A DNA stretch of 63,369 nucleotides from CAYLLN01 sp036496265. Its GTDB lineage: Bacteria; Planctomycetota; Planctomycetia; Pirellulales; Pirellulaceae. Shown piece after piece: positions 1 to 8,591 of the stretch (its first letter is position 1; each line of letters begins with the position of its first letter). The stretch is taken from positions 1-63,369 of the forward strand of contig DASXLL010000204.1 in NCBI GenBank assembly GCA_036496265.1, written 5' to 3'. The notes below the pieces were generated by a model, which was not told where the DNA came from, searched no databases, and saw only the letters and a list, made by a program, of their open reading frames with translations. The position numbers and the translations under genes were made by a program.

Positions 1-59
1 GAATAGCCCAATCGACAGCGGAGGAGTCGCCATGACCGCCTTTCCGAATGAAAGCTGAA

Positions 60-1124
60 TTACGACCGCGATCCAATCACGGCCGCAATGGTTTCCTGGC
101 TAACCGGCTCAATCACACCCGCTTCCGTGATAATCGCCTTAATCAAACGAGCCGGCGTAACATCGAAAGCCGGGTTATAAACGCGAATGTTGTCGGGGGC
201 CGTTTGGCGGCCGAAGCCGTGCGTGATTTCAGTCGAGGCCCGTTCTTCGATGGGAATTTGATCACCCGAATCGATTGTCAGGTCGAACGTGGTGCTCGGG
301 GCGGCGACATAAAAGGGAATCTGATGAGCGGCTGCCAGCAAGGCGACCGAATACGTGCCAATTTTGTTCGCCGTGTCGCCGTTGGCGGCAATGCGATCAG
401 CGCCGACGATCACCGCCTGTACCTTGCCCTCGCGCATCACCTGCCCCGCCATGTTGTCGCAGATCAGCGTCGCATCGATGCCGCGCTGAGCCAGTTCCCA
501 AGCCGTCAGCCGCGAACCTTGCAACAGCGGCCGCGTTTCATCGACGAAGACATGTAATTTTTTGCCTTGGTCCTGGCAGGTGAAGAAAACCGAGAGGGCC
601 GTGCCGTATTCGGCGGTGGCGAGACCGCCGGCGTTGCAGTGCGTCAAAACGCCGGAATTATCTTTCAGCAGCTCCGCCCCATACCGGCCGATCGCGCGGC
701 ATAGGGCCCGGTCCTCTTCGTGAATCGCCTTCGCCTCCCGCAGCAACGCCGCCTGAAGTTCCACTGGTGATGAATCGCCCCGCAGCGATTCCGCCGCGCG
801 CCGCATCCGATTGAGCGCCCAGAACAGATTCACCGCAGTCGGACGGCTTTCCGCCAGATAAGTCGTGACTTCATCAAGCCTCGCGAAAAACGTTTCTTCG
901 CTGCCATGGACAACGGACGACTGGCCAACGACAACTCCATACCCCGCAGCAATCCCGATCGCCGGTGCTCCTCGAACGCGCAGTTGCTTGATCGCCTCCC
1001 AGACCGCTTCGACGGTACGGCATTCGATCTCGACCAACTCAACGGGCAGCCGCGTTTGATCGATGAGCACGAGATAGCCGCGATCATCGCCGATCCACCG
1101 GAGCGTTTCAATTTTAGAAGTCAT
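60..1124 (-). CDS. mtnA: S-methyl-5-thioribose-1-phosphate isomerase
   Basis: Isomerises 5-methylthioribose-1-phosphate to methylthioribulose-1-phosphate in the cytosolic methionine salvage pathway. The 354-residue product has the usual family length. Visible family motifs are RGAPAIGIAAGYG (about 51-63), THCNAGGLAT with the catalytic-type Cys (about 161-170), VDETRPLLQGSRLTAWEL (about 194-211), and GADRIAANGDTANKIGT with the catalytic Asp (about 241-257). The C-terminus keeps the ERASTEI and NPAFDVTP family segments. The ATG directly abuts the TAA of the upstream alanine dehydrogenase gene with no spacer, so the two are probably co-transcribed and translationally coupled. It belongs to the eIF2B-related superfamily, but these motifs favour MtnA over eIF2B-like or ribose-1,5-bisphosphate isomerase paralogues. 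Confidence 0.95.
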   Translation of the reverse strand: MTSKIETLRWIGDDRGYLVLIDQTRLPVELVEIECRTVEAVWEAIKQLRVRGAPAIGIAAGYGVVVGQSSVVHGSEETFFARLDEVTTYLAESRPTAVNLFWALNRMRRAAESLRGDSSPVELQAALLREAKAIHEEDRALCRAIGRYGAELLKDNSGVLTHCNAGGLATAEYGTALSVFFTCQDQGKKLHVFVDETRPLLQGSRLTAWELAQRGIDATLICDNMAGQVMREGKVQAVIVGADRIAANGDTANKIGTYSVALLAAAHQIPFYVAAPSTTFDLTIDSGDQIPIEERASTEITHGFGRQTAPDNIRVYNPAFDVTPARLIKAIITEAGVIEPVSQETIAAVIGSRS

Positions 1125-2234
1125 TTACTGAGCAAAAAATGGTTCGCACTTGAGGCCAAACGTTTCCGCCACGGCTTGATTGGTGATTTTTCCGCGGTGA
1201 ATGTTGGCGGCGGATGCCAACGACGGCGACTGGCGAACCGCCGGATCAATCCCAAGTTTGGCGAGCATCATCACCCACGGCAGCGTCACATTGCACAGTG
1301 CAAACGTGCTCGTCCGCCCCACCGCCCCAGGCATGTTCGTCACGCAGTAATGCAAAACGCCCTCTTCCAAATACGTCGGATCGCTGTGCGTCGTCGGCCG
1401 ACTCGTCTCAACACAGCCGCCTTGGTCAATGGCCACGTCAATAATGACGCTACCGGGCTTCATCTGCGTGAGGTCTTGTCGCGTGATCAATCTCGGTGCC
1501 TTTGCCCCCGGAATGAGCACCGCACCGACGACCAAATCAGCCAGCCGCAGTTGATCGCGGATCGTATGGCGGTCGCTGTAGAGCACATTCACGTTCGGCG
1601 GCATGATGTCGTCGAGATACCGCAAGCGATCCATGTTCACGTCGAGGATCGCAATGTCTGCTTGAAAGCCAGCGGCAATTCTCGCCGCATTCGCTCCCAC
1701 TACGCCGCCACCGAGAATCGTAATGTGAGCCGGGGCCACGCCAGGGACGCCGGCCAGCAAAATCCCCCGCCCAAGTTGCGGCCTTTCCAGATATTTCGCC
1801 CCCTCCTGAATGCTCATCCGCCCCGCCACTTCGCTCATCGGCGTCAGCAGCGGCAGGCGGCCTTGGTTATCTTTCAGTGTTTCGTAGGCCAGGCATGTCG
1901 CGCCCGACTTGAGCATCACCTGCGTCAAGTCGTTGCTGGCGGCGAAGTGGAAATAGGTGAAGAGCGTCTGGCCGGAGCGAATCAGTGAATACTCCGCCGG
2001 CAGCGGCTCCTTGACTTTGACAATCAAATCCGCCCGCCCATAGATTTCGGCCGCCGACGCAACAATCTCAGCCCCCTCAGCGGCATACTCCGCATCCGAC
2101 AGGCCGGACCCAACGCCGGCGTTCGTTTCAATGAGGACTTTATGGCCCGTGCGTGACAATTCCTCGACGCCGACGGGCAGCATGGCGACGCGGTATTCGT
2201 CGCGCTTAATTTCGCGGGGGACGCCGATGAGCAT
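1125..2234 (-). CDS. ald: Alanine dehydrogenase
   Basis: Catalyses NAD-dependent reversible oxidative deamination of L-alanine to pyruvate and ammonia. The N-terminus MLIGVPREIKRDEYRVA is the classic start of the family, so I chose the ATG at 2234; an in-frame TTG at 2252 would add six residues. Substrate-binding KVKEP (about 74-78), the TYFHFA segment with the active-site His, LTPMSEVAGR, and the Rossmann loop ILGGGVVGANAA (about 173-184) are all present. The Asp in VDVAIDQGGC-like context and the TNMPGAVGRTST segment near the C-terminus complete the family pattern. Length, about 369 residues, is normal. Its stop codon directly precedes the mtnA start, which suggests a two-gene operon. Confidence 0.95.
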   Translation of the reverse strand: MLIGVPREIKRDEYRVAMLPVGVEELSRTGHKVLIETNAGVGSGLSDAEYAAEGAEIVASAAEIYGRADLIVKVKEPLPAEYSLIRSGQTLFTYFHFAASNDLTQVMLKSGATCLAYETLKDNQGRLPLLTPMSEVAGRMSIQEGAKYLERPQLGRGILLAGVPGVAPAHITILGGGVVGANAARIAAGFQADIAILDVNMDRLRYLDDIMPPNVNVLYSDRHTIRDQLRLADLVVGAVLIPGAKAPRLITRQDLTQMKPGSVIIDVAIDQGGCVETSRPTTHSDPTYLEEGVLHYCVTNMPGAVGRTSTFALCNVTLPWVMMLAKLGIDPAVRQSPSLASAANIHRGKITNQAVAETFGLKCEPFFAQ

Positions 2235-2417
2235 TGCAGCGGCAATTTCCAAAGAGTTAAAGTCAAATCGCTTTCACCGTTCTACCGCCCAGACGCCAAC
2301 CCGACAATTCGGCCCAATCGCCGCGAAGGAACAAAGGGGCCAGTTGACATTGCCATTTCTTGTCAGCCACACTTGAGGCGGCTCGGCCAGTGCCGCTACT
2401 GAACCTCTAAGAAAGCG

Positions 2418-3815
2418 ATGTGCCCGGTGACAATTTTCCGCTGCTTCCTTAACCGATTCCCGAATACGATGGTGCGGGTCATTGCAGTCGCGTTAACCAT
2501 TGCCTGTTTTGCCGGACAGCTAACCGGCCAGACGAAGCAACCCAATATCGTACTGTTCCTTGCCGACGATCTCGGCTGGGCCGACGTCCCCTGGCACGGC
2601 TCGCAGTACAAAATGCCGAATTTGGCCGCGCTGGCTGAAAAAAGCCTGAAGCTCGAATCGCATTACGTTCATCCCATGTGTAGCCCCACACGGGCCGCGT
2701 TCATGACCGGCCGCTATGCCAGCCGTTTCGGCGTCACAGCGGCCCAAAACCCGCGGGCCCTGCCGTGGAACACGGTGACATTGGCTCGCGCCCTGAAATC
2801 CGCCGGGTATGACACCGCCATCACCGGCAAATGGCACCTCGGCTCCAAGCCCGACGAAGGCCCGCAAAAATACGGCTTCGACCACGGCTACGGCTCACTC
2901 GCCGGGGGCGTCGGCCCGCTCGACCATCGCTACAAGGAAGGCGAATTCACGAAAACATGGCATCGCAACGGCAAGCTGATCGAAGAAGAGGGGCACGTCA
3001 CCGATCTGATCGCTCACGAAGCCGTCGAATGGCTCGAAGGCCGCAGTGACAAGCCGTTTTTCCTCTATGTGCCCTTCACGGCGATCCACGTGCCGATGCT
3101 GGAGCCGGAAAAATGGCTAAACATGAACGGCCACCTGTCGGACCCGGGCGTGCGCCTGCGAGCCGCCTGCGCTTCGCACTTGGACGACGCCGTCCGGCAA
3201 GTTTTGGCCGTGCTCGACCGCCAAGGAAAGCGCGACAATACGCTCGTGCTGTTTTTTGGCGACAACGGCGCGCATCCGCCGGGCGATAATCAGGGCGGCG
3301 CTTATCCCGGCACTTATGAGCACGCGAATGTCGGCAACAACAATTTGCCCTGGCGCGGCTACAAAAGCGGCGTCTATGAAGGCGGCATTCGCGTTCCGGG
3401 CCTGGCCTCCTTTCCCGGCAAAATCGCCGCCGGCCAGACGCAAACCCCCATGCACGCGATCGATTGGATGCCGACGCTAACCAAGCTAGCCGGAGCGAAG
3501 ATCGACGCCGACCTGAAATGGGACGGCAGCGATATCTGGCCAGTTCTGACTCAGCCCGGCAAGGATTGGCCCATTCGCACGCTCTACACCGCCGCCCCAA
3601 GCTTCCGCGCCCAAGCCGTCCGCCATGGCGATTGGAAATACATTCAAACGGCCGCCAACGGCAAAAAAGCCGCGGACGAAGAGCTTTTCAACCTCGCCGA
3701 CGACCCGGCGGAGTCGAAAAACCTCGCCACGTCGCAACCGGCGATGCTAGCCCAAATGGAAGAACGGCTGGCCGCGATTTCGGCCCGCGACAAGGATGCG
3801 GTGGCTAACGACTAG
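2418..3815 (+). CDS. Exported sulfatase (arylsulfatase family)
   Basis: Predicted to hydrolyse sulfate esters, probably of sulfated polysaccharides, outside the cytoplasm. The catalytic motif CSPTRAAFMTGR (about 87-98) carries the Cys that is converted to formylglycine, followed by TGKWHLG (about 136-142). The metal-binding LADDLGWAD lies near residue 49 and the FFGDNGAH segment near 277. The 465-residue length fits type I sulfatases. A purine-rich AAGAAAG precedes the ATG at 2418, but an in-frame ATG at 2469 gives a more typical signal peptide (MVRVIAVALTIACFAG...), so the true start may be there. The C-terminus has the common FNLADDPAESKNLA segment. Substrate cannot be read from the sequence. 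Confidence 0.9.
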   Translation: MCPVTIFRCFLNRFPNTMVRVIAVALTIACFAGQLTGQTKQPNIVLFLADDLGWADVPWHGSQYKMPNLAALAEKSLKLESHYVHPMCSPTRAAFMTGRYASRFGVTAAQNPRALPWNTVTLARALKSAGYDTAITGKWHLGSKPDEGPQKYGFDHGYGSLAGGVGPLDHRYKEGEFTKTWHRNGKLIEEEGHVTDLIAHEAVEWLEGRSDKPFFLYVPFTAIHVPMLEPEKWLNMNGHLSDPGVRLRAACASHLDDAVRQVLAVLDRQGKRDNTLVLFFGDNGAHPPGDNQGGAYPGTYEHANVGNNNLPWRGYKSGVYEGGIRVPGLASFPGKIAAGQTQTPMHAIDWMPTLTKLAGAKIDADLKWDGSDIWPVLTQPGKDWPIRTLYTAAPSFRAQAVRHGDWKYIQTAANGKKAADEELFNLADDPAESKNLATSQPAMLAQMEERLAAISARDKDAVAND

Positions 3816-3996
3816 CAAAAAGGGTGTCGGGAGTCGATTGCGACAGCGGATTCCCATTTGAATTCACGCGGCCGCAATCGATTCCCAACCCCTTCCGTTC
3901 TCCGCGACCATTCCGTTCTGCCTCCGTCCAAATAGTTCCTGCCCATACGCCGGCTGCGTAGAATGTCAATAGTGCAGCAAAACGGGGGGAACTATC

Positions 3997-4710
3997 ATGG
4001 GTGTGTTCAACAAACCAATCGCAATACATTTCATCGTCGCCTGCCTCACACTCGCACGCATTGGCCTCGCTCAAGACCCCCTCGCCCCTGTAAAGCCCTA
4101 CGACGGCATCCAAGCCGGTCTCGACGCCTACCGCCTGGCTGAAGAAAAACGCCAAGGTGCCGTCAACCAGCAGATTGGTCTGAACGACCAACTGCGCTAT
4201 TGGAACGGCTATCCCACCAGCCGCGGCGAGACGATTTACTACGGCTACATGAGCCCCGCGGCATTGGCCAACCACGGCTACGGTGCTTATGGATACGGCG
4301 GCTATGGGTATGGCGGATATGGCCCCTGGACCGGCTTTCAACTCGGTCCCTGGATCGGCGGCGGCATTTGGGGCACGCCCTATTATTACCAGCCGGCGCG
4401 CCAACCCATCGGCCAAACACAAATCCAGATCGGCCCCAACCACTGGGAATCGCACCCCGTCTATGACCCGCCGCTCACGATGTACCGCCCTCAGCCACCC
4501 GTCGATTCGCCGCTTCTCGACCGCACGCCGTATGCAACGCCGCCCATAACGCTGCCGACAACAACGCCGCCTGCAACAACGACGCCTGCAACAACGACGA
4601 CGACTCAGCCAACGAGGCCGCTCATCAATGCCGTCGATGCCGTTCCCCCGCCAGCGCCCCCAGCCGCTTCTCAACCTGCTGCTGTGCCGCGGGCGCCGCG
4701 GGAGTACTAG
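3997..4710 (+). CDS. Secreted Gly/Tyr-rich, Pro/Thr-rich protein of unknown function
   Basis: The 237-residue product starts with a likely signal peptide (about 1-25, hydrophobic, ending near GLAQ). Residues about 95-110 form a tract of repeated GYGGYGYG-type units, followed by a Trp/Gly-rich segment. The C-terminal third is rich in Pro and Thr (runs of TTTPPATTTPATTTTT type), which looks like an extended linker. A GGGGGAAC stretch lies just before the ATG and can act as a ribosome-binding site. I recognise no enzymatic domain; similar low-complexity secreted proteins are common in planctomycetes and may be envelope or cell-surface material. A longer ORF on the opposite strand (3805-4674) is an Arg-rich shadow. 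Confidence 0.7.
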   Translation: MGVFNKPIAIHFIVACLTLARIGLAQDPLAPVKPYDGIQAGLDAYRLAEEKRQGAVNQQIGLNDQLRYWNGYPTSRGETIYYGYMSPAALANHGYGAYGYGGYGYGGYGPWTGFQLGPWIGGGIWGTPYYYQPARQPIGQTQIQIGPNHWESHPVYDPPLTMYRPQPPVDSPLLDRTPYATPPITLPTTTPPATTTPATTTTTQPTRPLINAVDAVPPPAPPAASQPAAVPRAPREY

Positions 4711-4733
4711 GCAGCGCTGGCGGGTCGTTCCGA

Positions 4734-5114
4734 TTATTTCCTACGTCGTCGCCGCTTTCTCGGCTTTGGCTTAGACGACAGCCGCGAGTCGATCACCAAC
4801 CCACGCACGTTGTCGGCCGAGCGGAGAAGCCGATTGATGCGCCTGGCTTGGACTTTCTTGTCTGCTTCCGGATCACCCAAGACAATTCCAAAGTGATCTG
4901 GATTTCGCGCCGCCAAACGCTGGAAGTCGCTCACATTGAAAGTCAACACGATCCAGCGGTGTTGACAGGCAAATCTTAGGACCTCTTCGTCGGGCCACGC
5001 ATCCCCGCGCTTGTCTTCGCAGAATTGGCGGACCGTGGCCACGTTATGTCCCAGCAGCCGCAAGCAGTCTTGAAGACGGTATGGTACGTCTTCGTCCGCA
5101 AAGATGTCCGCCAT
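4734..5114 (-). CDS. DUF5615-family PIN-like protein (putative toxin)
   Basis: A 126-residue product beginning MADIFADEDVPYRLQDCLRLLGHNV, the typical opening of the DUF5615 PIN-like family, in which early acidic residues (here Asp and Glu around 7-9) match PIN nuclease metal ligands. WIVLTFNVSDFQRLA (about 54-68) is the second conserved block with an Asp. The C-terminus ends in a strongly basic tail (RKRRRRRK) that could bind nucleic acid. It begins 15 bp downstream of the DUF433 gene stop and is transcribed with it. DUF433/DUF5615 pairs are widely treated as toxin-antitoxin-like modules. RNase activity is an inference from family; nothing here proves toxicity. Confidence 0.8.
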   Translation of the reverse strand: MADIFADEDVPYRLQDCLRLLGHNVATVRQFCEDKRGDAWPDEEVLRFACQHRWIVLTFNVSDFQRLAARNPDHFGIVLGDPEADKKVQARRINRLLRSADNVRGLVIDSRLSSKPKPRKRRRRRK

Positions 5115-5129
5115 AGACGATGGGGCAGC

Positions 5130-5375
5130 TTAGCTCCGCACGGTTCTAGGGTGCTCGGCGGAGAACGCCCAAGCGGCGGCCAAATCTTCCTTCGTAAGCG
5201 ACGGATAATCTTCGAGTAAGTCCTTATCCGTTGAGCCCAATAAGCGAGATTCTGCCAGAACGCGCAGCGTGATTCGCGTTCCCTTGATCCGCCAATCGCC
5301 CCCGCAGACGCCCGGGGTCGAGACGACTCGCTCGGTGCCGTTATTTCCGCTCTTTGGACTCGACGATGTTGGCAT
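5130..5375 (-). CDS. DUF433-family protein (putative antitoxin)
   Basis: About 81 residues. The segment STPGVCGGDWRIKGTRITLRVLAE followed by DLLEDYPSLTKEDLAAAWAFSAEH is the DUF433 signature, a small winged-helix-like or HTH fold found beside PIN-like toxins. I chose the ATG at 5375 because GAGG lies seven bases upstream; a TTG at 5387 would add four residues. It precedes the DUF5615 gene by 15 bp on the same strand, the usual antitoxin-first order. Likely role: antitoxin and possibly autoregulator of the pair. Confidence 0.82.
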   Translation of the reverse strand: MPTSSSPKSGNNGTERVVSTPGVCGGDWRIKGTRITLRVLAESRLLGSTDKDLLEDYPSLTKEDLAAAWAFSAEHPRTVRS

Positions 5376-5915
5376 TTTAGTCCTCAAAACAACGGACCAC
5401 TGCTCGACCGCCCAGAACTAACCATCTTCACCAATTGTATCACGCGCGCCAAAGCAAAACCGCCCGCCTCAACCAAAGAACGGCTGAGTCGGGCGGAGTG
5501 TTGAAAAATCGAATTGTGAAATACGACGTTGGTCCTGGAGGCCAAGCGCGCCGCTAAAAGAAGTGCCTGATTGCGAAAGCCCCGAAAGGGCGCCGCTCGC
5601 GAAGCGGCATTTTTATCGCGACAGGCGGAAGAGTGCGGCGGCCGCCTCAAAGTTTCCGACCCGGTGGATCAAGCATTCGCCCCTCCTGTCTCACGCGTTA
5701 GTTCAAAACCTCAAATCCACGTGGAGGATGCATCCCACAACCGCAATTATCCGCGCCGCGGCCGCAAACGCAACTACTTTTTAGAACGATTTTACATGAT
5801 GTAAAAAGATTCGTTCCAACAACCAACGCCTCGCAACGATTGGCGAAAGATTACTACCTGCTTAACCGCCGCGCCCACGCGGCGATCCTTCATCGTTCGC
5901 GATTCATAACTCCCG
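5376..5915. other. Intergenic region with a terminator-like hairpin, no convincing gene
   Basis: About 540 bp without a credible gene. It holds a perfect 6-bp stem hairpin (GCCGCT / AGCGGC, 5592-5608) followed by ATTTTTAT, and a smaller CCCCGAAAGGG hairpin just before it. ORFs on both strands here have no recognisable protein features. Confidence 0.5.
5592..5615 (+). terminator. Terminator-like hairpin
   Basis: Perfect inverted repeat GCCGCT, loop CGCGA, AGCGGC, followed by ATTTTTAT on the plus strand. The form is that of an intrinsic terminator, but no plus-strand gene ends just upstream. It may instead be the 3' end of an unrecognised small transcript or part of a repeat element. Confidence 0.4.
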
Positions 5916-6155
5916 TTACTGTCCGTTCTGCTGCGCTTCCAAATCCGCTTTATACGCCTTCATCGCCGCCGCCTCGCGGCTTAGCTTGAACTCAGGTCCC
6001 GGCGGGAAATATTGAATGTCGTCCCCGATATACCACGGGCTCGGCAGCGTCTGGCCGTTATACAGGCCCTGGCAGCCGGTAGACGAGAGCGCGACGATTG
6101 CGAGGCCCAGTAAACAGGCCGTGTTGCGGAGCCAAACGGGCGATGTGGTCTTCAT
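5916..6155 (-). CDS. Small lipoprotein of unknown function
   Basis: About 79 residues from the ATG at 6155, which has GAGGAA seven bases upstream; a longer in-frame start at 6194 lacks this site. The N-terminus has basic residues, a hydrophobic stretch (NTACLLGLAIVALSSTGC) and a lipobox LSSTGC, so the protein should be lipidated on Cys and anchored to a membrane. The mature part (QGLYNGQTLPSPWYIGDDIQYFPPG..., split here) is short, Pro/Tyr-containing, and ends with a charged helix. Such short lipoproteins with a YxxDDxQYFPxGPEF-type segment look like a planctomycete family. Function unknown. Confidence 0.75.
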   Translation of the reverse strand: MKTTSPVWLRNTACLLGLAIVALSSTGCQGLYNGQTLPSPWYIGDDIQYFPPGPEFKLSREAAAMKAYKADLEAQQNGQ

Positions 6156-6305
6156 GGCGCGGTTCCTCGTGCAATCTTCTCGTGACCGGAGCACGCTAGC
6201 GGCCCTACAACCGTTGCTAGCGCTACAATCCGTGCAATCGTCACGCTCATTATCGACCCCACGGCCACGGAACTTTGGCGGCTTAACGATTTTTACCTAA
6301 CTTTT

Positions 6306-7181
6306 TTAACCCGAATGTCCAACCGCCAAGTTTGGGCTATTGCAGTCGCGAATGGACACGATCCGAAATCCACCCCAGTACAAAAGTGATAGCACTACGC
6401 CAATCCAGGCAACTTGAATCAGGTTCATGAAAGAAAAGGCCAAACTAACTTCCATATTAAAACCAGGACCAGGTATTCGCAGCAGCAAAGTTCGCACTAG
6501 AAACAAAGCAGTTAGTTCAACTGCAGTGCTGAATACTGTCAAGAAAATCGCGCCGCCAACTGACCAAAACCAACTCCGCGCAAATAGCCACCACGTCATT
6601 GGCAACACCGCGACGACACTCCCGCCGACTGTAAATACACCGTAGATCCCTAACCATGTCCAATTAATCGAGACGCCATCGAAAGTACCACTCTGGCAGC
6701 GAGCTGCTCCAAACACAGCCGCCACCGCCGCCGTCAAAATCATCGCCTCGCGAACGCCAATCTGACGGTCTTGGCCAACGCCAGCCATTTCCTCGTTGTC
6801 CCCGCGAATTCTCAACTGAAACCAAGCCGCGATTGCCCAAATCGAAACAGTCACTAGCAGCCATTCAACCAATACCATCAAGCTGAAAGTTAACACGGGA
6901 TGAATGTCGTGGAATCCAAAGCCCGTCGTTGGGTTCCACGAAAACGCTAACATAACCACAGTCAACCAAATCGATGATATCGATAGCCTTCTCGCCAGCG
7001 AAAATGGCCCTAGCGCACACCACCCCGCTGCAAGTGCCGTTTGGCCAAACAGCGTGCCATACATTGGCATCCCGAGAATGCCTAGCCAGTCGAAATCACC
7101 GAACGCGAGCAGCGCTAAGCCTAGAAAAACCAAGACGAATATTGCCGAAAGACAGTAGAATCGCTTTCCCCGTGCGCTCAT
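6306..7181 (-). CDS. Multi-spanning membrane protein of unknown function
   Basis: The product has about seven hydrophobic segments, with the first (FYCLSAIFVLVFLGLALLAFG) right after a basic N-terminus MSARGKRF, and the last (LIQVAWIGVVLSLLYWGGFRI) near the C-terminus. I chose the ATG at 7181 because the longer reading (start at 7322) would overlap the comF gene by 41 bp and add a poorly hydrophobic 47-residue leader. No catalytic or transport motif is visible. AT content is somewhat higher than in neighbouring genes. It lies downstream of comF on the same strand and could be co-transcribed. Confidence 0.65.
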   Translation of the reverse strand: MSARGKRFYCLSAIFVLVFLGLALLAFGDFDWLGILGMPMYGTLFGQTALAAGWCALGPFSLARRLSISSIWLTVVMLAFSWNPTTGFGFHDIHPVLTFSLMVLVEWLLVTVSIWAIAAWFQLRIRGDNEEMAGVGQDRQIGVREAMILTAAVAAVFGAARCQSGTFDGVSINWTWLGIYGVFTVGGSVVAVLPMTWWLFARSWFWSVGGAIFLTVFSTAVELTALFLVRTLLLRIPGPGFNMEVSLAFSFMNLIQVAWIGVVLSLLYWGGFRIVSIRDCNSPNLAVGHSG

Positions 7182-7281
7182 TCGTGCGGCTCTGATCGCG
7201 TTTCGCCCCTTGTTCCTATCATAGAGCCAATGCCAAGGCGACACCGCCAACCTCCGCAAATCTCCTGGTGAACGACGAGTG

Positions 7282-8127
7282 TTATTCGGCCACACTTCGC
7301 GCGACCGTAGCGACGAAAACACTCGCCGCGCCGGCCGCTAAAAGGGCTCGGCAACATTCCTGAGCCGTCGCCCCCGTCGTCATCACGTCGTCCACGAGCA
7401 AGATGCGTTTCCCGGCGAGCTTCGCGAATCGCGACGCCCGAAATGCCCCCCGGACATTCCGCCGCCGCTCTTCGGTCTTAAGCGTGGCCTGTCGCTGCAG
7501 ATATCGCCGGCAAACGAGCGCATTTTTCGCATACGAAATCCGCAGCTCTCTGGCGACCGCTCGAGCCACCGTCTCGGCCGAGTTGGTTCGTTGCCTGATT
7601 CGCTTGAACCAGTGCATCGGCACAGCCACAACCAGCTCCGGCTGCTCGGCAAGCGGCGAATCCGTCAGCCGCTCTGCCAATCGCTGACCCAGCGCAACCG
7701 AAAGCGGCTCATATTCGGCGTGCTTGGCCTTGAGAATGGCTTGTCGAAGGTGCGTGTCGTAGGGGCCGACTGCGCGGGCCGCTTGAAATAGCAACTTCCG
7801 TCCGCGGCAGTGGTAGCAATCGCCCCGCGCGATATCAACGACCGAGCATGAACTCGCACAGCGCACGCAGGCGGACTGCTCGCCCAACGTAAGTTGCTCG
7901 TTGCAGATCTGACAAAGCAATGGCGTTGGTGTCGGCGGCTCGATTTCGCTGCCGCAACAAACGCACCGCGGCGGATAGATCAAATCAACGACCGCCTCAG
8001 CGGACCACCGCAGCCAGCCAGCCGCCTCGTAGGGTGGGCTGTGCCCACCACCAGCCTGGCAGCGTGGGCCGTGCCCACCGCCTCCGCCCGCGCTTCCCAA
8101 CACAGTTTCGTTGCCACTCGTCGCCAC
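7282..8127 (-). CDS. comF: ComF family phosphoribosyltransferase-like protein
   Basis: Double zinc-ribbon region (CVCCG, LCQIC, CVRC, CYHC; about 54-107) followed by a type I phosphoribosyltransferase domain with the PRPP motif ILLVDDVMTTGATA (about 239-252). This is the ComFC/GntX architecture, linked in other bacteria to DNA uptake or to purine/carbon-source metabolism. The first roughly 35 residues are Gly/Pro-rich and are encoded partly by a GTGGGC...GCCCAC palindromic repeat (8029-8049), so the native protein may start later; a TTG before IYPPRC is one candidate. Apart from this leader the length is normal. Confidence 0.85.
   Translation of the reverse strand: MATSGNETVLGSAGGGGGHGPRCQAGGGHSPPYEAAGWLRWSAEAVVDLIYPPRCVCCGSEIEPPTPTPLLCQICNEQLTLGEQSACVRCASSCSVVDIARGDCYHCRGRKLLFQAARAVGPYDTHLRQAILKAKHAEYEPLSVALGQRLAERLTDSPLAEQPELVVAVPMHWFKRIRQRTNSAETVARAVARELRISYAKNALVCRRYLQRQATLKTEERRRNVRGAFRASRFAKLAGKRILLVDDVMTTGATAQECCRALLAAGAASVFVATVARSVAE
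8029..8079. repeat. Palindromic REP-like repeat, two adjacent copies
   Basis: GTAGGGTGGGCTGT followed by GCCCACC (8029-8049) is an imperfect palindrome; a second shorter GTGGGCCGTGCCCAC follows at 8064-8078. The same unit occurs at 24973, 28148 and 28190. Here it lies inside the 5' part of the comF reading frame. Confidence 0.8.
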
Positions 8128-8591
8128 GCTAGCATCTCGTGCTTTCGTCTTGACCCTACTCCGCCAGCGATCCTATGGTACCGCCTGCCAGCCTCATCGC
8201 GGACGCAGCAAAAAACCTAGTGAAAAAATCTTCCGAATTCTTGCCCCATCTAACAAGAATTCGGTCCGGTTTTTCGCCCCAATTGCAATCTATCTATAGT
8301 AGGCCCCTTGCTCCGCAAGGGCCTGCGCACGCTCAACTTAAAATCTCGAACTGGAAACTCCACGCCTCACCAAATACTCACCAAAGCTCACCACCAAGCC
8401 CAATTCGCTCACCAACCCCTCACCACGAAGAATCGCCTTAAACCTCGTCCCGTTAATAACTTTCATCAACGCCATCCATCGTCCCTCCCCCCAAAACTAC
8501 CAAAAATAATTTCTCGCTCACCACACCGCCTTCCTGTCCTCCAGTACTGTCTTTCCTCCCGAACCCCGAGTCCCGAGCCCCTTTCCCCCGC
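8128..8591. other. Intergenic region between comF and lptF-like gene
   Basis: About 460 bp between divergent genes. It carries a palindrome built on GGCCCCTTG / CAAGGGCC (8299-8326) and a C/A-rich, G-poor stretch (about 8340-8590) with many TCACCA-like runs. No gene is recognisable. The promoters of both divergent genes must lie here or nearby, but I cannot place them. Confidence 0.5.

Noticed and set aside
32..58. Eight-codon ORF with GGAGGAG ahead of its ATG
   Set aside because: The ribosome-binding site is good but the peptide is tiny and the window edge cuts off context; could be chance or a remnant.
3805..4674. Minus-strand ORF of 289 codons
   Set aside because: Antisense to the Gly/Tyr-rich secreted protein; contains runs such as RRRCCRRRCC that reflect the opposite-strand repeat.
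5384..5650. Minus-strand ORF of 88 codons upstream of the DUF433 gene
   Set aside because: Overlaps a hairpin region, has no motif and no ribosome-binding site.
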